Shown: positions 44,620-53,793 of the stretch, one piece after another
Layout: the number at the start of each line of letters is the position of its first letter
Numbering within the stretch: position 1 is the stretch's first letter
Assembly (NCBI RefSeq): GCF_031679605.1
Contig: NZ_CP117522.1
Location: 6,696,001-6,760,000, forward strand
DNA from: Streptomyces luomodiensis
GTDB lineage: Bacteria; Actinomycetota; Actinomycetes; Streptomycetales; Streptomycetaceae
Reading direction: 5' to 3'
Length of the DNA: 64,000 bases
Made by a program: the position numbers and the translations under genes
Notes under the pieces: model-generated
Seen by the model: the letters and a program-made list of their open reading frames with translations, nothing else
What the model was told of the DNA's origin: nothing
Databases searched by the model: none

Positions 44620-44733
44620 ATGCGCTTACGTGGATTCAAGGCTGTTGTCCGCCAGGACCCGGAGGACGACGGGCCGACCGAGGGCGGCCAGCAGGGCGGA
44701 TGTGGCGACGGTGACGGCTGCGGCCGGCGGTAG
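44620..44733 (+). CDS. Short Cys/Gly-ended peptide, possibly part of a longer protein
   Basis: From ATG 44620: MRLRGFKAVVRQDPEDDG, then a Gly/Gln-rich tail with CGDGDGCGRR. The frame is open upstream to 44491 and reads protein-like (PWQVEPSAERVHVHDGARRA), with in-frame GTGs at 44557 and 44563, so the real protein may be longer by 20 or more residues. GGAGG precedes the ATG by 11 nt. The tail could bind metal; a modified-peptide precursor is conceivable but no modifying enzyme is nearby. Confidence 0.35.
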   Translation: MRLRGFKAVVRQDPEDDGPTEGGQQGGCGDGDGCGRR

Positions 44734-44798
44734 GGACGTGAGCCGGATGGGCGGCCCTCACCTCGCGTGGGGGCCGCTCTCACCGAGAGGGCGAGTAC

Positions 44799-45221
44799 AT
44801 GCACCACCACGGCTACACCTGGCTCGGGTCCGCACACGAGTTGCTCAAGGACGGCCCCCGGCGCCCCTCGCACCCGGAGTTCAGGTCCAGCAGGGTCGTT
44901 CCCCTGGAATGCGCCCACTGGCTGCTCAAGCCGGCCTCCTTCGTCCAGGGGACATGGACCGATCCTCGGCAGGCGGCCGAGTGGTTCGGCCGGCAAGTGC
45001 GGTCGCACGCCGCGTCGTTCGCATCCCAGCACGACCGTGAGACCGCTCCCCGGCTCGCCGACGCGGTCGGCGGCAGGGCCGAACGGATGGCGCGTGGCGA
45101 GGATGTGGTCGGCGGCTGGTATCTGACGGGGCAGAGGTTCCTGTCCGTATGCCTGATCGCGTGCGATCCGCACCGCCTGCGGCCCGAGATTCCCTGCCCG
45201 GCCGGCACCACCTCTCCGTGA
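44799..45221 (+). CDS. Hypothetical protein, 140 aa
   Basis: It begins MHHHGYTWLGSAHELLKDG; the middle has W/H-rich segments (ECAHWLLKPASFVQGTW; AAEWFGRQVRSH) and the end (VGGWYLTGQRFLSVCLIAC) is conserved-looking. AGAGGG lies 7 nt before the ATG. Domain unknown. It is 65 nt downstream of the short Cys/Gly peptide ORF, and they may be co-expressed. Confidence 0.55.
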   Translation: MHHHGYTWLGSAHELLKDGPRRPSHPEFRSSRVVPLECAHWLLKPASFVQGTWTDPRQAAEWFGRQVRSHAASFASQHDRETAPRLADAVGGRAERMARGEDVVGGWYLTGQRFLSVCLIACDPHRLRPEIPCPAGTTSP

Positions 45222-45246
45222 CGTCGGTCCGGAGGGTGAGCCGCGA

Positions 45247-45279
45247 GCGGCTCAGGTGCGGCTCAGGCGCGGCTCAGGC
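45247..45279. repeat. Three 11-nt tandem copies spanning the TetR stop codon
   Basis: GCGGCTCAGGT, GCGGCTCAGGC and GCGGCTCAGGC occur in direct succession. The third contains the TCA (45274-45276) that is the minus-strand stop of the TetR gene; the other two lie downstream of it. Confidence 0.75.
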
Positions 45280-45918
45280 GGTGTCGCGCGGGACGTAGCT
45301 CTCGATGCGGTCGATCACGACCGACACGGCCTGGCGGTACGCGGTGCTCGATCGGCGGATCTGTGAGAGCAGCATGCCGCCCTGGATGGCGGCCAGCAGG
45401 GCGGTGGCCAGGGCGGCGACGTCGGCGCTGTCGCTCAGTTCGCCGCGTGCCTGCATGCGGGCCAGTCCCGATCTGATGGGCGCCTCCCACCGGTCGAAGG
45501 AGGCGGCCAGGTCGGTCCGGGCCGAGGGGTCGGTCTCGGCGAGTTCGCTGGCGAGCGATCCGATCTCGCAGCCGCCCGCGCAGCCCATGGCGTCCTGCCG
45601 GTCCGCCGCCCTGTCGCACCACTCGCGGAGGGCCTCGATGCTGTCGAGGCTGTCCAGCAGGGGGCGCTGCTGGTCGAGTTTGGTGTCGGTCTGGTAGTCG
45701 ATGACGGCCAGGACCAGGCCCTGTTTGTCGCCGAAGTAGTGGTAGATCTGCGACGCGCTGACGCCGGCGGCCGCCTGGATGTCCGGGATGCTCGTGCCTC
45801 CGACGCCGCGGTGGAACATCAGCTCCGCGGCGGTCTCGATGATGCGGTCCCGGGTTTTCCGGCCGGGCCCGGTGAGCCGGCGCTGTCCTGGCCTTTCGGT
45901 GTCCACTGGCGCGTTCAT
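45274..45918 (-). CDS. TetR/AcrR family regulator
   Basis: A 214-residue repressor with HTH at about residues 18-65 (ETAAELMFHRGVGGTSIPDI, then GVSASQIYHYFGDKQGLV) and a C-terminal domain of the YxaF/LmrA-like type (GCAGGCEIGSLASELAE). The ATG at 45918 has no strong ribosome site. It is divergent from the esterase gene, and an operator-like palindrome lies between, so it probably controls itself and the esterase. Confidence 0.85.
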   Translation of the reverse strand: MNAPVDTERPGQRRLTGPGRKTRDRIIETAAELMFHRGVGGTSIPDIQAAAGVSASQIYHYFGDKQGLVLAVIDYQTDTKLDQQRPLLDSLDSIEALREWCDRAADRQDAMGCAGGCEIGSLASELAETDPSARTDLAASFDRWEAPIRSGLARMQARGELSDSADVAALATALLAAIQGGMLLSQIRRSSTAYRQAVSVVIDRIESYVPRDTA

Positions 45919-45936
45919 GCGGGCACCGTACCAAGG

Positions 45937-45954
45937 TTGGAATTGACATTCCAA
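45937..45954. promoter_or_regulatory. Operator-like palindrome between TetR and esterase genes
   Basis: TTGGAAT, 4 nt, ATTCCAA is an AT-rich perfect inverted repeat 19 nt upstream of the TetR start. A half-like copy (CATTCCAAC) lies at about 45983, closer to the esterase. Confidence 0.6.
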
Positions 45955-46031
45955 TTTTGCGGCGCATATCTCTGGAGAGGTCATTCCAACTTCCCGCGCG
46001 GTCCTCTCGCGGCCCATCGAAAGGCGCCCTC

Positions 46032-46959
<928 letters not shown>

Positions 46960-46970
<11 letters not shown>

Positions 46971-47961
46971 GGCCGTAGTGCGCCCTCGTCGCCGCCGGGG
47001 CCGGGGCGTTGTGGGCGCGGCGGTAGGCCAGCGGGGACAGGCCGAGGTGGCTGTAGAAGTGTTTGCGCAGGGCCACGGGGTCGCCGAAGCCGCTGGCCGT
47101 GGCGACGCGGGCGACGGTCAGGTCGGTGGACTCCAGCAGGTGACGGGCTTGCGCCAGCCGGCGCTGCAACAGCCACTGGAGCGGGCTGGTGCCCACCTCG
47201 CCGCGGAACCGCCGGGTGAAGGTGCGCACGCTCATGTGCGCGTGCCGGGCCATGTCCTCCAGCGTGAGGGGTTCGGCCAGCCGGTTCAGGGCCCACTGCC
47301 GGGTGGCCGAGGTGGAGCGGTCGGCGTCCTTCGGCACCGGGTGTTCGATGAACTGCGCCTGTCCGCCCTCGCGCCACGGCGCCACGACGCACCGGCGCGC
47401 CGCCGCGCCCGCCACCGCCGCCCCGTGGTCCCGGCGGATCAGATGCAGGCACGCGTCGATGCCGGCGGCCCCGCCGGCCGAGGTCAGGATGCGCCCGTTG
47501 TCGATGAACAGGACGTCCGGATCGACCTCGACGTGGGGGAAGAGCCGCGCGAACGAGTCGCACAGCGCCCAGTGCGTGGTGGCGCGCAGGCCGTCCAGCA
47601 GCCCGGCCGCCGCGAGCAGGAACGCCGAGGTGCACAGGCTGACGACGCGGGTCCGCGGACCGATCCGGGCGAACGCGGCGGCGACCTCCCCGGGCAGCTC
47701 ACCGGTGGCGAGGAGGTGTTCCTCGGGCTCCTGGGTGGCGATCACCACGGTGTCCGCGGTCTCCAGGAGGGACTCGTCATCGTCCACGACGATCCGGAAG
47801 CCCTCGTTGCTGCGGATCGGCCGGCCGCCGGGCGAGCAGGTCGTCACCGAGTACAGGGGTGCGCCGGACGGGTCGCGTGCCTGGTCGAACACGCGGGCCG
47901 GAATACCCAGGTCCATGGTCAGGACGCCGTCGAGGGCGAGAACGGCAACACGGTGGGTCAT
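46960..47961 (-). CDS. AraC-type regulator with DJ-1/PfpI-like N-terminal domain
   Basis: A 333-residue GlxA/FtrA-like regulator. A class I glutamine-amidotransferase-like sensor domain (about 1-190, VVSLCTSAFLLAAAG with the nucleophile-elbow Cys position) precedes two AraC helix-turn-helices (about 220-320; MARHAHMSVRTFTRRFRGEVGTSP without a longer quote; VARVATASGF). The ATG at 47961 begins the conserved region. It is divergent from the quinone oxidoreductase gene; direct repeats just upstream are likely binding sites. Confidence 0.88.
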
Positions 47962-47974
47962 GGCCCGAAGGGTA

Positions 47975-48001
47975 CTGGCTCGGATGCCGCTGGCTCGAAT
48001 G
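47975..48001. promoter_or_regulatory. 12-nt direct repeat pair, candidate AraC-type site
   Basis: CTGGCTCGGATG (47975-47986) and CTGGCTCGAATG (47990-48001) lie 15 nt apart start to start, 14 nt upstream of the regulator ATG. Direct repeats in this arrangement suit AraC-family binding. Confidence 0.4.
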
Positions 48002-48119
48002 GTACGACTGATGGCCTTCCGGCCACTCACCGCGTTCGTCGCGGCGGGGCGAAGCTGAGGATCACCGGGCCCCGGTCCGGACCGAAGGACATACCCGAGC
48101 GACACAGAGCGAGGAGAGC

Positions 48120-49082
48120 ATGAGCGAGCACACCATGCGCGCCGTCACCATCAGCGAGTGGGGCGGACCGGAGGTGCTGAGCGTCGGAGAGGTCGCGCGC
48201 CCCGAACCGCTGCCGACCGAGGTGCTGGTGCGCGTGCACGCCGCCGGGATCAACCCGGTGGACTGGAAGACCCGTGCCGGACAGGGCATGGCGGGACTCC
48301 AGACGCTGCCGCTGATCCTCGGCTGGGACGTGTCCGGCGTCGTCGAGGAAGTCGGCTTCGGCGTCACCACGCTGGCGCCCGGTGACGAGGTCTACGCCAT
48401 GCCGTGGTTCCCCCGCCCGGCCGGTGGTTACGCCGAGTTCGTCACGGCGCCGTCCCGCCAGTTCGCGCGCAAGCCCGCCTCGATCGGGCACACCGAGGCC
48501 GCGGCCCTGCCCCTCGCGGCGCTCACCGCCTGGCAGGCCCTGGTCGACACGGCCGAGGTCGAGGCCGGTCAGCGGGTGCTGGTGCACGCCGCGGCCGGCG
48601 GTGTCGGGCACCTGGCCGTGCAGCTGGCCAAGCACCTCGGCGCCGAAGTGATCGCGACCGCCCGTGAGCCCCGGCACGCGTGGCTGGGGGAGCTGGGCGC
48701 CGACGAGACGATCGACTACACCCGGCAGCGGTTCGAGGACGTGACCGGCGAGGTCGATGTCGTCATCGACCTGATCGGCGGGCTGGACGCCACCGACGTG
48801 CGGTCGGTGGCGGTGACCCGGGCCGGCGGCCTGGTCGTCTCCATCCCCAGCGGTGTCTCCGAGGGGCTGGCCGCCGCGGCCGGGCAGGCCGGAGTGCGCA
48901 CCAGCCCGCTCCTGGTCGAGCCGGACGCCGCCGCCCTGACCACCATCGCCGGCCTGGTCGACTCCGGCGCGGTCCGGGTCGAGGTCGAGCGCACGTTCGC
49001 CCTGGAGCAGGTCGCCGAGGCACACCGCCTGGGCGAGACCAACCGCACCCGCGGCAAGCTCGTGCTGGACGTGGCACGGTGA
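48120..49082 (+). CDS. NADP-dependent quinone oxidoreductase (MDR family)
   Basis: A 320-residue zinc-independent medium-chain reductase: N-terminal GroES-like part (VHAAGINPVDWKTRAGQG), nucleotide-binding VLVHAAAGGVGHLAVQLAK, and C-terminal AEAHRLGETNRTRGKLVL. It probably reduces quinones or enones. GAGGAG is 4 nt before the ATG. The stop overlaps the NmrA-like gene (GTGA), and it is divergent from the AraC-type regulator that probably controls both. Confidence 0.9.
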   Translation: MSEHTMRAVTISEWGGPEVLSVGEVARPEPLPTEVLVRVHAAGINPVDWKTRAGQGMAGLQTLPLILGWDVSGVVEEVGFGVTTLAPGDEVYAMPWFPRPAGGYAEFVTAPSRQFARKPASIGHTEAAALPLAALTAWQALVDTAEVEAGQRVLVHAAAGGVGHLAVQLAKHLGAEVIATAREPRHAWLGELGADETIDYTRQRFEDVTGEVDVVIDLIGGLDATDVRSVAVTRAGGLVVSIPSGVSEGLAAAAGQAGVRTSPLLVEPDAAALTTIAGLVDSGAVRVEVERTFALEQVAEAHRLGETNRTRGKLVLDVAR

Positions 49083-50056
49083 CGGAGACGACCGCACTCG
49101 TGATCGGCGGCACCGGGGCCATGGGCTCCCGGGTCGTCCGCGCCCTTGCCGCACGGCCCGGCACCACCGTACGGGTGCTGACCCGGGACCCGTCCTCGCC
49201 GCGGGCGCTCACGCTGGCCCGGGACACCCCCGGCGAGGTGCGGCTGGTCCGCGGTGACCTGGACGGCGAACCGTCGCTGGAGGAGGCCCTCCACGGGGTC
49301 GACCACGTCTTCTGCAACACCGACTTCTTCGCCACGGCCAGCCCGGAGAGCGAGTACGCACAGGGGCTGAGGGCCCTGCGCGCGGCACGGGAGGCCGGGG
49401 TGGACCGGTTCGTCTGGTCGTCGCTGGACAGCGCCGCGGTCCTCACCGACGGACGGATTCCCGTCCCGCACTACGACGCCAAGGCCGCGGTGGAGGCCCG
49501 TATCGCACTGCACCGCTCCGAGGAGGCCATGCGGCAGGAGACCGACGGCTGGTTCTCGCGGCATGTCGCCGTCCTGGTGACGGCACCCTACTTCGAGAAC
49601 CTGTACGACCTGGCCCCCCGGCGGACCCGGCTGCCCGACGGGCGGGACGGTCTGCTGTTCACCCTGCCGCTCGGCGGGGCCGGCCGGTGGCCGCTGATCG
49701 GACTCGATGACATCGCCTGGTTCGCCCGCCATACGGTCGACCACTGGGACGACTGGGCGGGCCGGACGCTGCGCGTCGCCGCCGACAGCCTCACCGGTGC
49801 GCAGATCGCGGCGACGTTCGAGCGCGTGACCGGGGTGCCGAGCGCCTACCAGGCGGTGGAGCTGGACGAGTTCAGCCGATCCCTGCCCGGAATCGGTCAC
49901 GACCTGGCCGCCATGTTCGCGTTCTTCCAGGAGTACGACCTGTTCTCCCGGGACCGGGACCCGCGGGCGCTGCGCGCCCTGCACCCCGGGCTGGCCACCT
50001 TCGCCGACTGGCTCACCGCCACCGGATGGGATGGTTCCGGCCGGAGCGGAGGTTGA
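49079..50056 (+). CDS. NmrA-like NAD(P)-binding protein
   Basis: A 325-residue atypical SDR. The N-terminal GGTGAMGSR (residues 9-17) is the NmrA/HSCARG-type dinucleotide motif, followed by VRVLTRDPSSPRAL and a substrate part resembling NmrA-family redox sensors or isoflavone-reductase-like enzymes. No YxxxK active site is evident, so a sensor role is possible. The GTG overlaps the stop of the oxidoreductase gene. Confidence 0.85.
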   Translation: MTETTALVIGGTGAMGSRVVRALAARPGTTVRVLTRDPSSPRALTLARDTPGEVRLVRGDLDGEPSLEEALHGVDHVFCNTDFFATASPESEYAQGLRALRAAREAGVDRFVWSSLDSAAVLTDGRIPVPHYDAKAAVEARIALHRSEEAMRQETDGWFSRHVAVLVTAPYFENLYDLAPRRTRLPDGRDGLLFTLPLGGAGRWPLIGLDDIAWFARHTVDHWDDWAGRTLRVAADSLTGAQIAATFERVTGVPSAYQAVELDEFSRSLPGIGHDLAAMFAFFQEYDLFSRDRDPRALRALHPGLATFADWLTATGWDGSGRSGG

Positions 50057-50159
50057 ACTCGGGACGAACATTGCATGAGAGGCAGGCCACATCGGCCCCC
50101 CGCGCGCCATGGGCACATACATTCGCCCCCTGAGGCCATGGCATGTACGGGGGAAAACC

Positions 50160-51713
50160 ATGAAGTGGCTGGAACAGCTCATGGCGCCCGAGAACCTCCT
50201 GGCGCTGCTCGGTGTCGTCGTCACGGTCGGAGGGCTTTCGTACGAGCGGCTGATCCCGGGGCGGAAGCGGATCGGCTACCGCGTGCAGATGGACACGCTG
50301 ATCGACGACACCCGCCAGGACGGTCCGGCTCATCAGCGGCTGCGGATGCTGGAGAACACCCCGGACCTGGCCGGGGCCTCGCTGGTGCTGCTGCGGATCG
50401 AGAACGACGGGTTCCGCAGCATCGACGCCGACGACTACATCACGGCGCCGTCGACCGAGCACCGCGGGCTCACCGCCACCTTTCCCCATCGCGTCGTCCA
50501 GGACGTGGCCGTGACCGAGCCCAGCCATCCGGATCTGCTGCGGCACCTGCGGCAGCGGGGGACTCCGGAGCGGCCCGGTCTCATCTACGAGGGACACCAG
50601 ATCTCCCTGCCGAGGGTGCCGCTGAACAAGGGAGATCACTTCAAGCTGCTGGTGCTGCTGACCGGCGCCGGGACCGACAAGCCGCCGCAGGTGGGCGGAC
50701 GGATCAAGGAGGGGCGGGTCCGGAACAACGAGAAGTTCCGGCGGCCCAGCAACCGGGTGCTCGGGCTCATCGGGAGCCTGCTGGCCCTGCTGATCCTCCA
50801 GTCGTTCGGTACGCCGCTGCTGCGGGACGATCCGCTGCCGCGCGGATGCGCCACGGGCACGTTGACGATCGTCGGATCGACGGCGTTCGCACCGGTGGCC
50901 GAGGATCTGCGCGGGGCGTACCAGAGCGACTGCCGGGGCGCCGTGGTGACGGTGGCGGCCCAGGGGAGCGGGCAGGGGGTGGGGACGCTGCGGACCGCCG
51001 GGGAGGCCGCCAAGGGCGGGTTCCCCGCGTACCTCTCCTTCTCCGACGGTCCGCAGGGCAACGGCGATCAGCGGCTGAAGGAGCACCTGGTGGCCGTGTC
51101 CGTCTTCACCCTGGTGCTGAACAAGGACGTCCGGATGACGAACCTGTCCCTCACCGATCTGCGCAGGGTGTACGCGGGCGAGATCACCAACTGGAAGCAG
51201 CTCCCCGGCGGACCCGATCTGCCGGTCAGGCTGGTGAGCCGGGACGCGAACTCCGGGACGCGCAAGGTGTTCGAGAAGCGCCTCCTGGACCGCAACGAGC
51301 TCTCCCGGACGTCCGACGACTGCCGCAGCCCGGAGTTCCGCCACGACAAGGTGGTGCGCTGCGAACTCGGCGGCACCCCGGAGGTGGTGAGGACGGTGGC
51401 GCGGACGCCGGGCGCCATCGGCTACACCGAACTGCGCCACGCCGAGGTGCGGGCCGCGCACGGCGATGTCGACCTGCTGAACCTGGACGGGGTCCGCGCC
51501 TCCGTCGACGCGGTGAAGGAGCGGACGTATCCCTTCTGGGAGCCCGAGTACGCCTATACGTACACCGCGCCCCCGGACAACTCCCTCACGTCCAAGTTCC
51601 TCGACTACATGGCGGGGGACACCGGACGGAACCTCATCGAGAAACACGGCCATCTGCCGTGCTCCGTACCGGAGAACCAGAACGCGTGCCGGCGGGCCGA
51701 CCGAGGGCGGTAG
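50160..51713 (+). CDS. Membrane-anchored PstS-like substrate-binding protein
   Basis: A 517-residue protein of unusual layout: a short N-terminal membrane segment (about 11-28), a domain of unknown function (about 35-195; SLVLLRIENDGFRSIDADDY), a second membrane helix (about 200-217) and a PstS/PBP-like domain (about 225-510; GTLTIVGSTAFAPVAEDLRG, GSGQGVGTL, RVYAGEITNWKQL, SRDANSGTRKVFE). There is no lipobox and no permease or ATPase beside it, so it may sense phosphate or another ligand rather than transport it. The ATG at 50160 has GGGGG about 6 nt upstream. Confidence 0.8.
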   Translation: MKWLEQLMAPENLLALLGVVVTVGGLSYERLIPGRKRIGYRVQMDTLIDDTRQDGPAHQRLRMLENTPDLAGASLVLLRIENDGFRSIDADDYITAPSTEHRGLTATFPHRVVQDVAVTEPSHPDLLRHLRQRGTPERPGLIYEGHQISLPRVPLNKGDHFKLLVLLTGAGTDKPPQVGGRIKEGRVRNNEKFRRPSNRVLGLIGSLLALLILQSFGTPLLRDDPLPRGCATGTLTIVGSTAFAPVAEDLRGAYQSDCRGAVVTVAAQGSGQGVGTLRTAGEAAKGGFPAYLSFSDGPQGNGDQRLKEHLVAVSVFTLVLNKDVRMTNLSLTDLRRVYAGEITNWKQLPGGPDLPVRLVSRDANSGTRKVFEKRLLDRNELSRTSDDCRSPEFRHDKVVRCELGGTPEVVRTVARTPGAIGYTELRHAEVRAAHGDVDLLNLDGVRASVDAVKERTYPFWEPEYAYTYTAPPDNSLTSKFLDYMAGDTGRNLIEKHGHLPCSVPENQNACRRADRGR

Positions 51714-51733
51714 CCGGGGCCGGTAGCCGGGGA
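51708..51733 (+). repeat. 13-nt unit duplicated across the stop codon
   Basis: CGGTAGCCGGGG plus one base occurs at 51708-51720 and 51721-51733; the first copy contains the TAG stop (51711-51713) of the PstS-like gene. Confidence 0.75.
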
Positions 51734-51751
51734 CGTGCGGCGACAACACAG

Positions 51752-51781
51752 CGGTGCCCGGGGCGCGAGCCCCGGGCACCG
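51752..51781. terminator. Bidirectional terminator between PstS-like and M4 protease genes
   Basis: A perfect 13-bp inverted repeat (51752-51764 with 51769-51781) with a GCGA tetraloop lies between two convergent stop codons. Confidence 0.8.
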
Positions 51782-51811
51782 GCGAGTGTTCCGCGGTGAA
51801 CCGCGCGCGGA

Positions 51812-53476
51812 TTACTTGACGTTGACCCCGGCCCAGGCGGCGTCCACGCCCTTGTACTCGGCGCTGTCGGCGCCGTAGAGGTCCTCGGCGGCCTTCAGCG
51901 TGCCCTCACGGGCCGCGTGGTAGTCGGTGTTGGAGGTGAAGTACGTGGTCAGGGCCTTGTACCAGATCTGCTCGGCCTTGTCCCGCCCGATGCCCTCGAC
52001 GGTGGAGCCGTCGGAGGTGGGGCTGTCGTACTTCACACCGTTGATCTCCTTCGCGCCGCTGCCCTCGGACAGCAGGTAGAAGAAGTGGTTGGCGACACCG
52101 GAGGAGTAGTGCACATCGAGGTCGCCCACGCTGTCGGACCACTCGTCCGCGGACTGGCCGTCCTTGCTGGGCTTGTCCTGGTAGCGCAGCGGGGTGCCGT
52201 CGCCGTTGATGTCGATCTTCTCGCCGATGAGGTAGTCACCGACGTCGGTGGCGTTGTCGGCGTTGAACTCGACGGCGGTGCCGAAGATGTCGGAGGTGGC
52301 CTCGTTGAGGCCGCCCGACTCACCGCTGTACTCCAGGCCCGCGGTCGCGGAGGTGACGCCGTGGCTCATCTCGTGCGCCGCCACGTCGAGCGCGGTCAGC
52401 GGGGCCTTGTTGCCCTCGCCGTCGCCGTAGGTCATGCAGAAGCAGCTGTCGTCCCAGAAGGCGTTGACGTAGCTGTCGCCGTAGTGCACGCGGGAGTACG
52501 CGCCCTTGCCGTCGCCGGCGATGCCGTCGCGGCCGTGCACCTTCTTGTAGTAGTCCCAGGTGGCGGCGGCGCCGTAGTGGGCGTCGACGGCGGCGGTCTG
52601 GGGGTCGTCGGGCTTGCCGGTGCCCCAGTTGTCGTCGTCGTCGGTGAACGGCGAGCCCTCGCCGCTCTCCTGGTTCTCCAGGTTGGTGGTCTTGTGGCCG
52701 CCGCGGTCGGCGTCGGTCAGGGTGTAACCGTCGCCTTCCTTGCTGGTGCCGAGCTCGACCGAGCCGCTGTACTCGCTCTCGCCCTTGCCGTTCTTGATGC
52801 CCTGGTACTCGTAGAGCTTCTTGCCGGTGGCGGCGTCGGTGATGACGTGCAGCTGGTTCGGGGTGCCGTCCTTCTGGACCCCGCCGACGACGGTCTCGTA
52901 GGCGAGCACCGGCTTGCCGGTGGCGGCCCAGATCACCTTGCGCGGGGCCTGGTCGGCCGCCGCCTGGGTGGTGTCGTCGGCCTTGGCCGCCTTGACGGCG
53001 GCCTTCGCCGCGGCGCTCGGGGCGATCCCGGCCGTGGTGGAGGCGACCTTGATGGTGGCCTTGGTGGCCTTGGTGACCGACTTGACGTCACCGCCCTTGG
53101 CGCGGTGGACGACCAGGTCGCCGCCGAGGACGGGCAGCCCGTCGTAGGTGCGGTCGTAGCGGGTGTGGGTGGTGCCGTCGACGTCCTTGATGACGTCCTT
53201 GACGACCAGCTTCTCCTTGGCGCCGAGACCCAGCGACGTGGCGGTGTCCGCCGTGGTCGCGGTGGCCTCGCGCAGCAGCTCGGCGCGGACCGAGGCGGTG
53301 AGCGCCGCGGGCTGGGCGCCGGCCTTGGCGCTCGCGCCGTCGGCCGGTGCGGCACCGGCGGTGCCGGCGGTCAGCCCGGAGGCGAGCAGGGCCGCCGCGG
53401 CGACGGCGGTGCCGGCCGCGATGGCCGAACGGCGCTTGCCGGACGTGGTTATGGGCATGCGGAAGGTCTTGCGCAC
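51812..53476 (-). CDS. Secreted M4 neutral metalloprotease (copy 1)
   Basis: A 554-residue thermolysin-family preproenzyme. The signal peptide (about 1-43) ends GTAGAAPA; an FTP/PepSY propeptide (about 50-210; TYDGLPVLGGDLVVH) follows, then the catalytic domain with HEMSH (zinc ligands H368 and H372, catalytic E369) and the Glu ligand in GGLNEATSDIFG. The C-terminal helical domain ends AWAGVNVK. The GTG has GGAG 5 nt upstream. It is downstream of a longer paralogue on the same strand but has its own leader. Confidence 0.92.
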   Translation of the reverse strand: MRKTFRMPITTSGKRRSAIAAGTAVAAAALLASGLTAGTAGAAPADGASAKAGAQPAALTASVRAELLREATATTADTATSLGLGAKEKLVVKDVIKDVDGTTHTRYDRTYDGLPVLGGDLVVHRAKGGDVKSVTKATKATIKVASTTAGIAPSAAAKAAVKAAKADDTTQAAADQAPRKVIWAATGKPVLAYETVVGGVQKDGTPNQLHVITDAATGKKLYEYQGIKNGKGESEYSGSVELGTSKEGDGYTLTDADRGGHKTTNLENQESGEGSPFTDDDDNWGTGKPDDPQTAAVDAHYGAAATWDYYKKVHGRDGIAGDGKGAYSRVHYGDSYVNAFWDDSCFCMTYGDGEGNKAPLTALDVAAHEMSHGVTSATAGLEYSGESGGLNEATSDIFGTAVEFNADNATDVGDYLIGEKIDINGDGTPLRYQDKPSKDGQSADEWSDSVGDLDVHYSSGVANHFFYLLSEGSGAKEINGVKYDSPTSDGSTVEGIGRDKAEQIWYKALTTYFTSNTDYHAAREGTLKAAEDLYGADSAEYKGVDAAWAGVNVK

Positions 53477-53793
53477 GCGATCTCCTCGTTGCTGTGGGGG
53501 GTCAACGCCGGGCTGCGGGGAAGTGCGGCCCGGTGTTGAACAAGAGGTACTGATGCGTAATGCGTGGGCAGACTGTCACACAAGTCCGGTACATGTCACG
53601 GGTTTCACGGCGGGTCCAGGGGAAAATGTTCGTTGAATGCTGATCAACCTTCGGATACCGGACACCTGTCGGACGCGTGCCGGACGCCCACCGGACACCA
53701 CGGGAGTGCACGTCCGGCGGTGGGAGAGGCGCCGCCAGGGGGAGTCGGGTCGACCCCTGGCGGCGCCTGTTCATGGGGAGCTCGGACGCTCCG
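53477..53793. other. Gap between two M4 protease genes
   Basis: The 317 nt hold the upstream paralogue's terminator on the right and probably the promoter of copy 1 on the left; on the minus strand TTGTGT, 18 nt, TACGCA is a possible promoter near 53545-53575. Several CCGGAC hexamers (about 53655-53715) repeat irregularly. No gene is seen. Confidence 0.4.
53728..53767 (-). terminator. Terminator after M4 protease copy 2
   Basis: A perfect 14-bp inverted repeat (53728-53741 with 53754-53767) with a 12-nt loop starts 27 nt after the stop. Confidence 0.75.

Noticed and set aside
44620..44733. Calling the Cys/Gly peptide a RiPP precursor
   Set aside because: No cyclase, dehydratase or radical-SAM gene is in reach, and the real start is uncertain.
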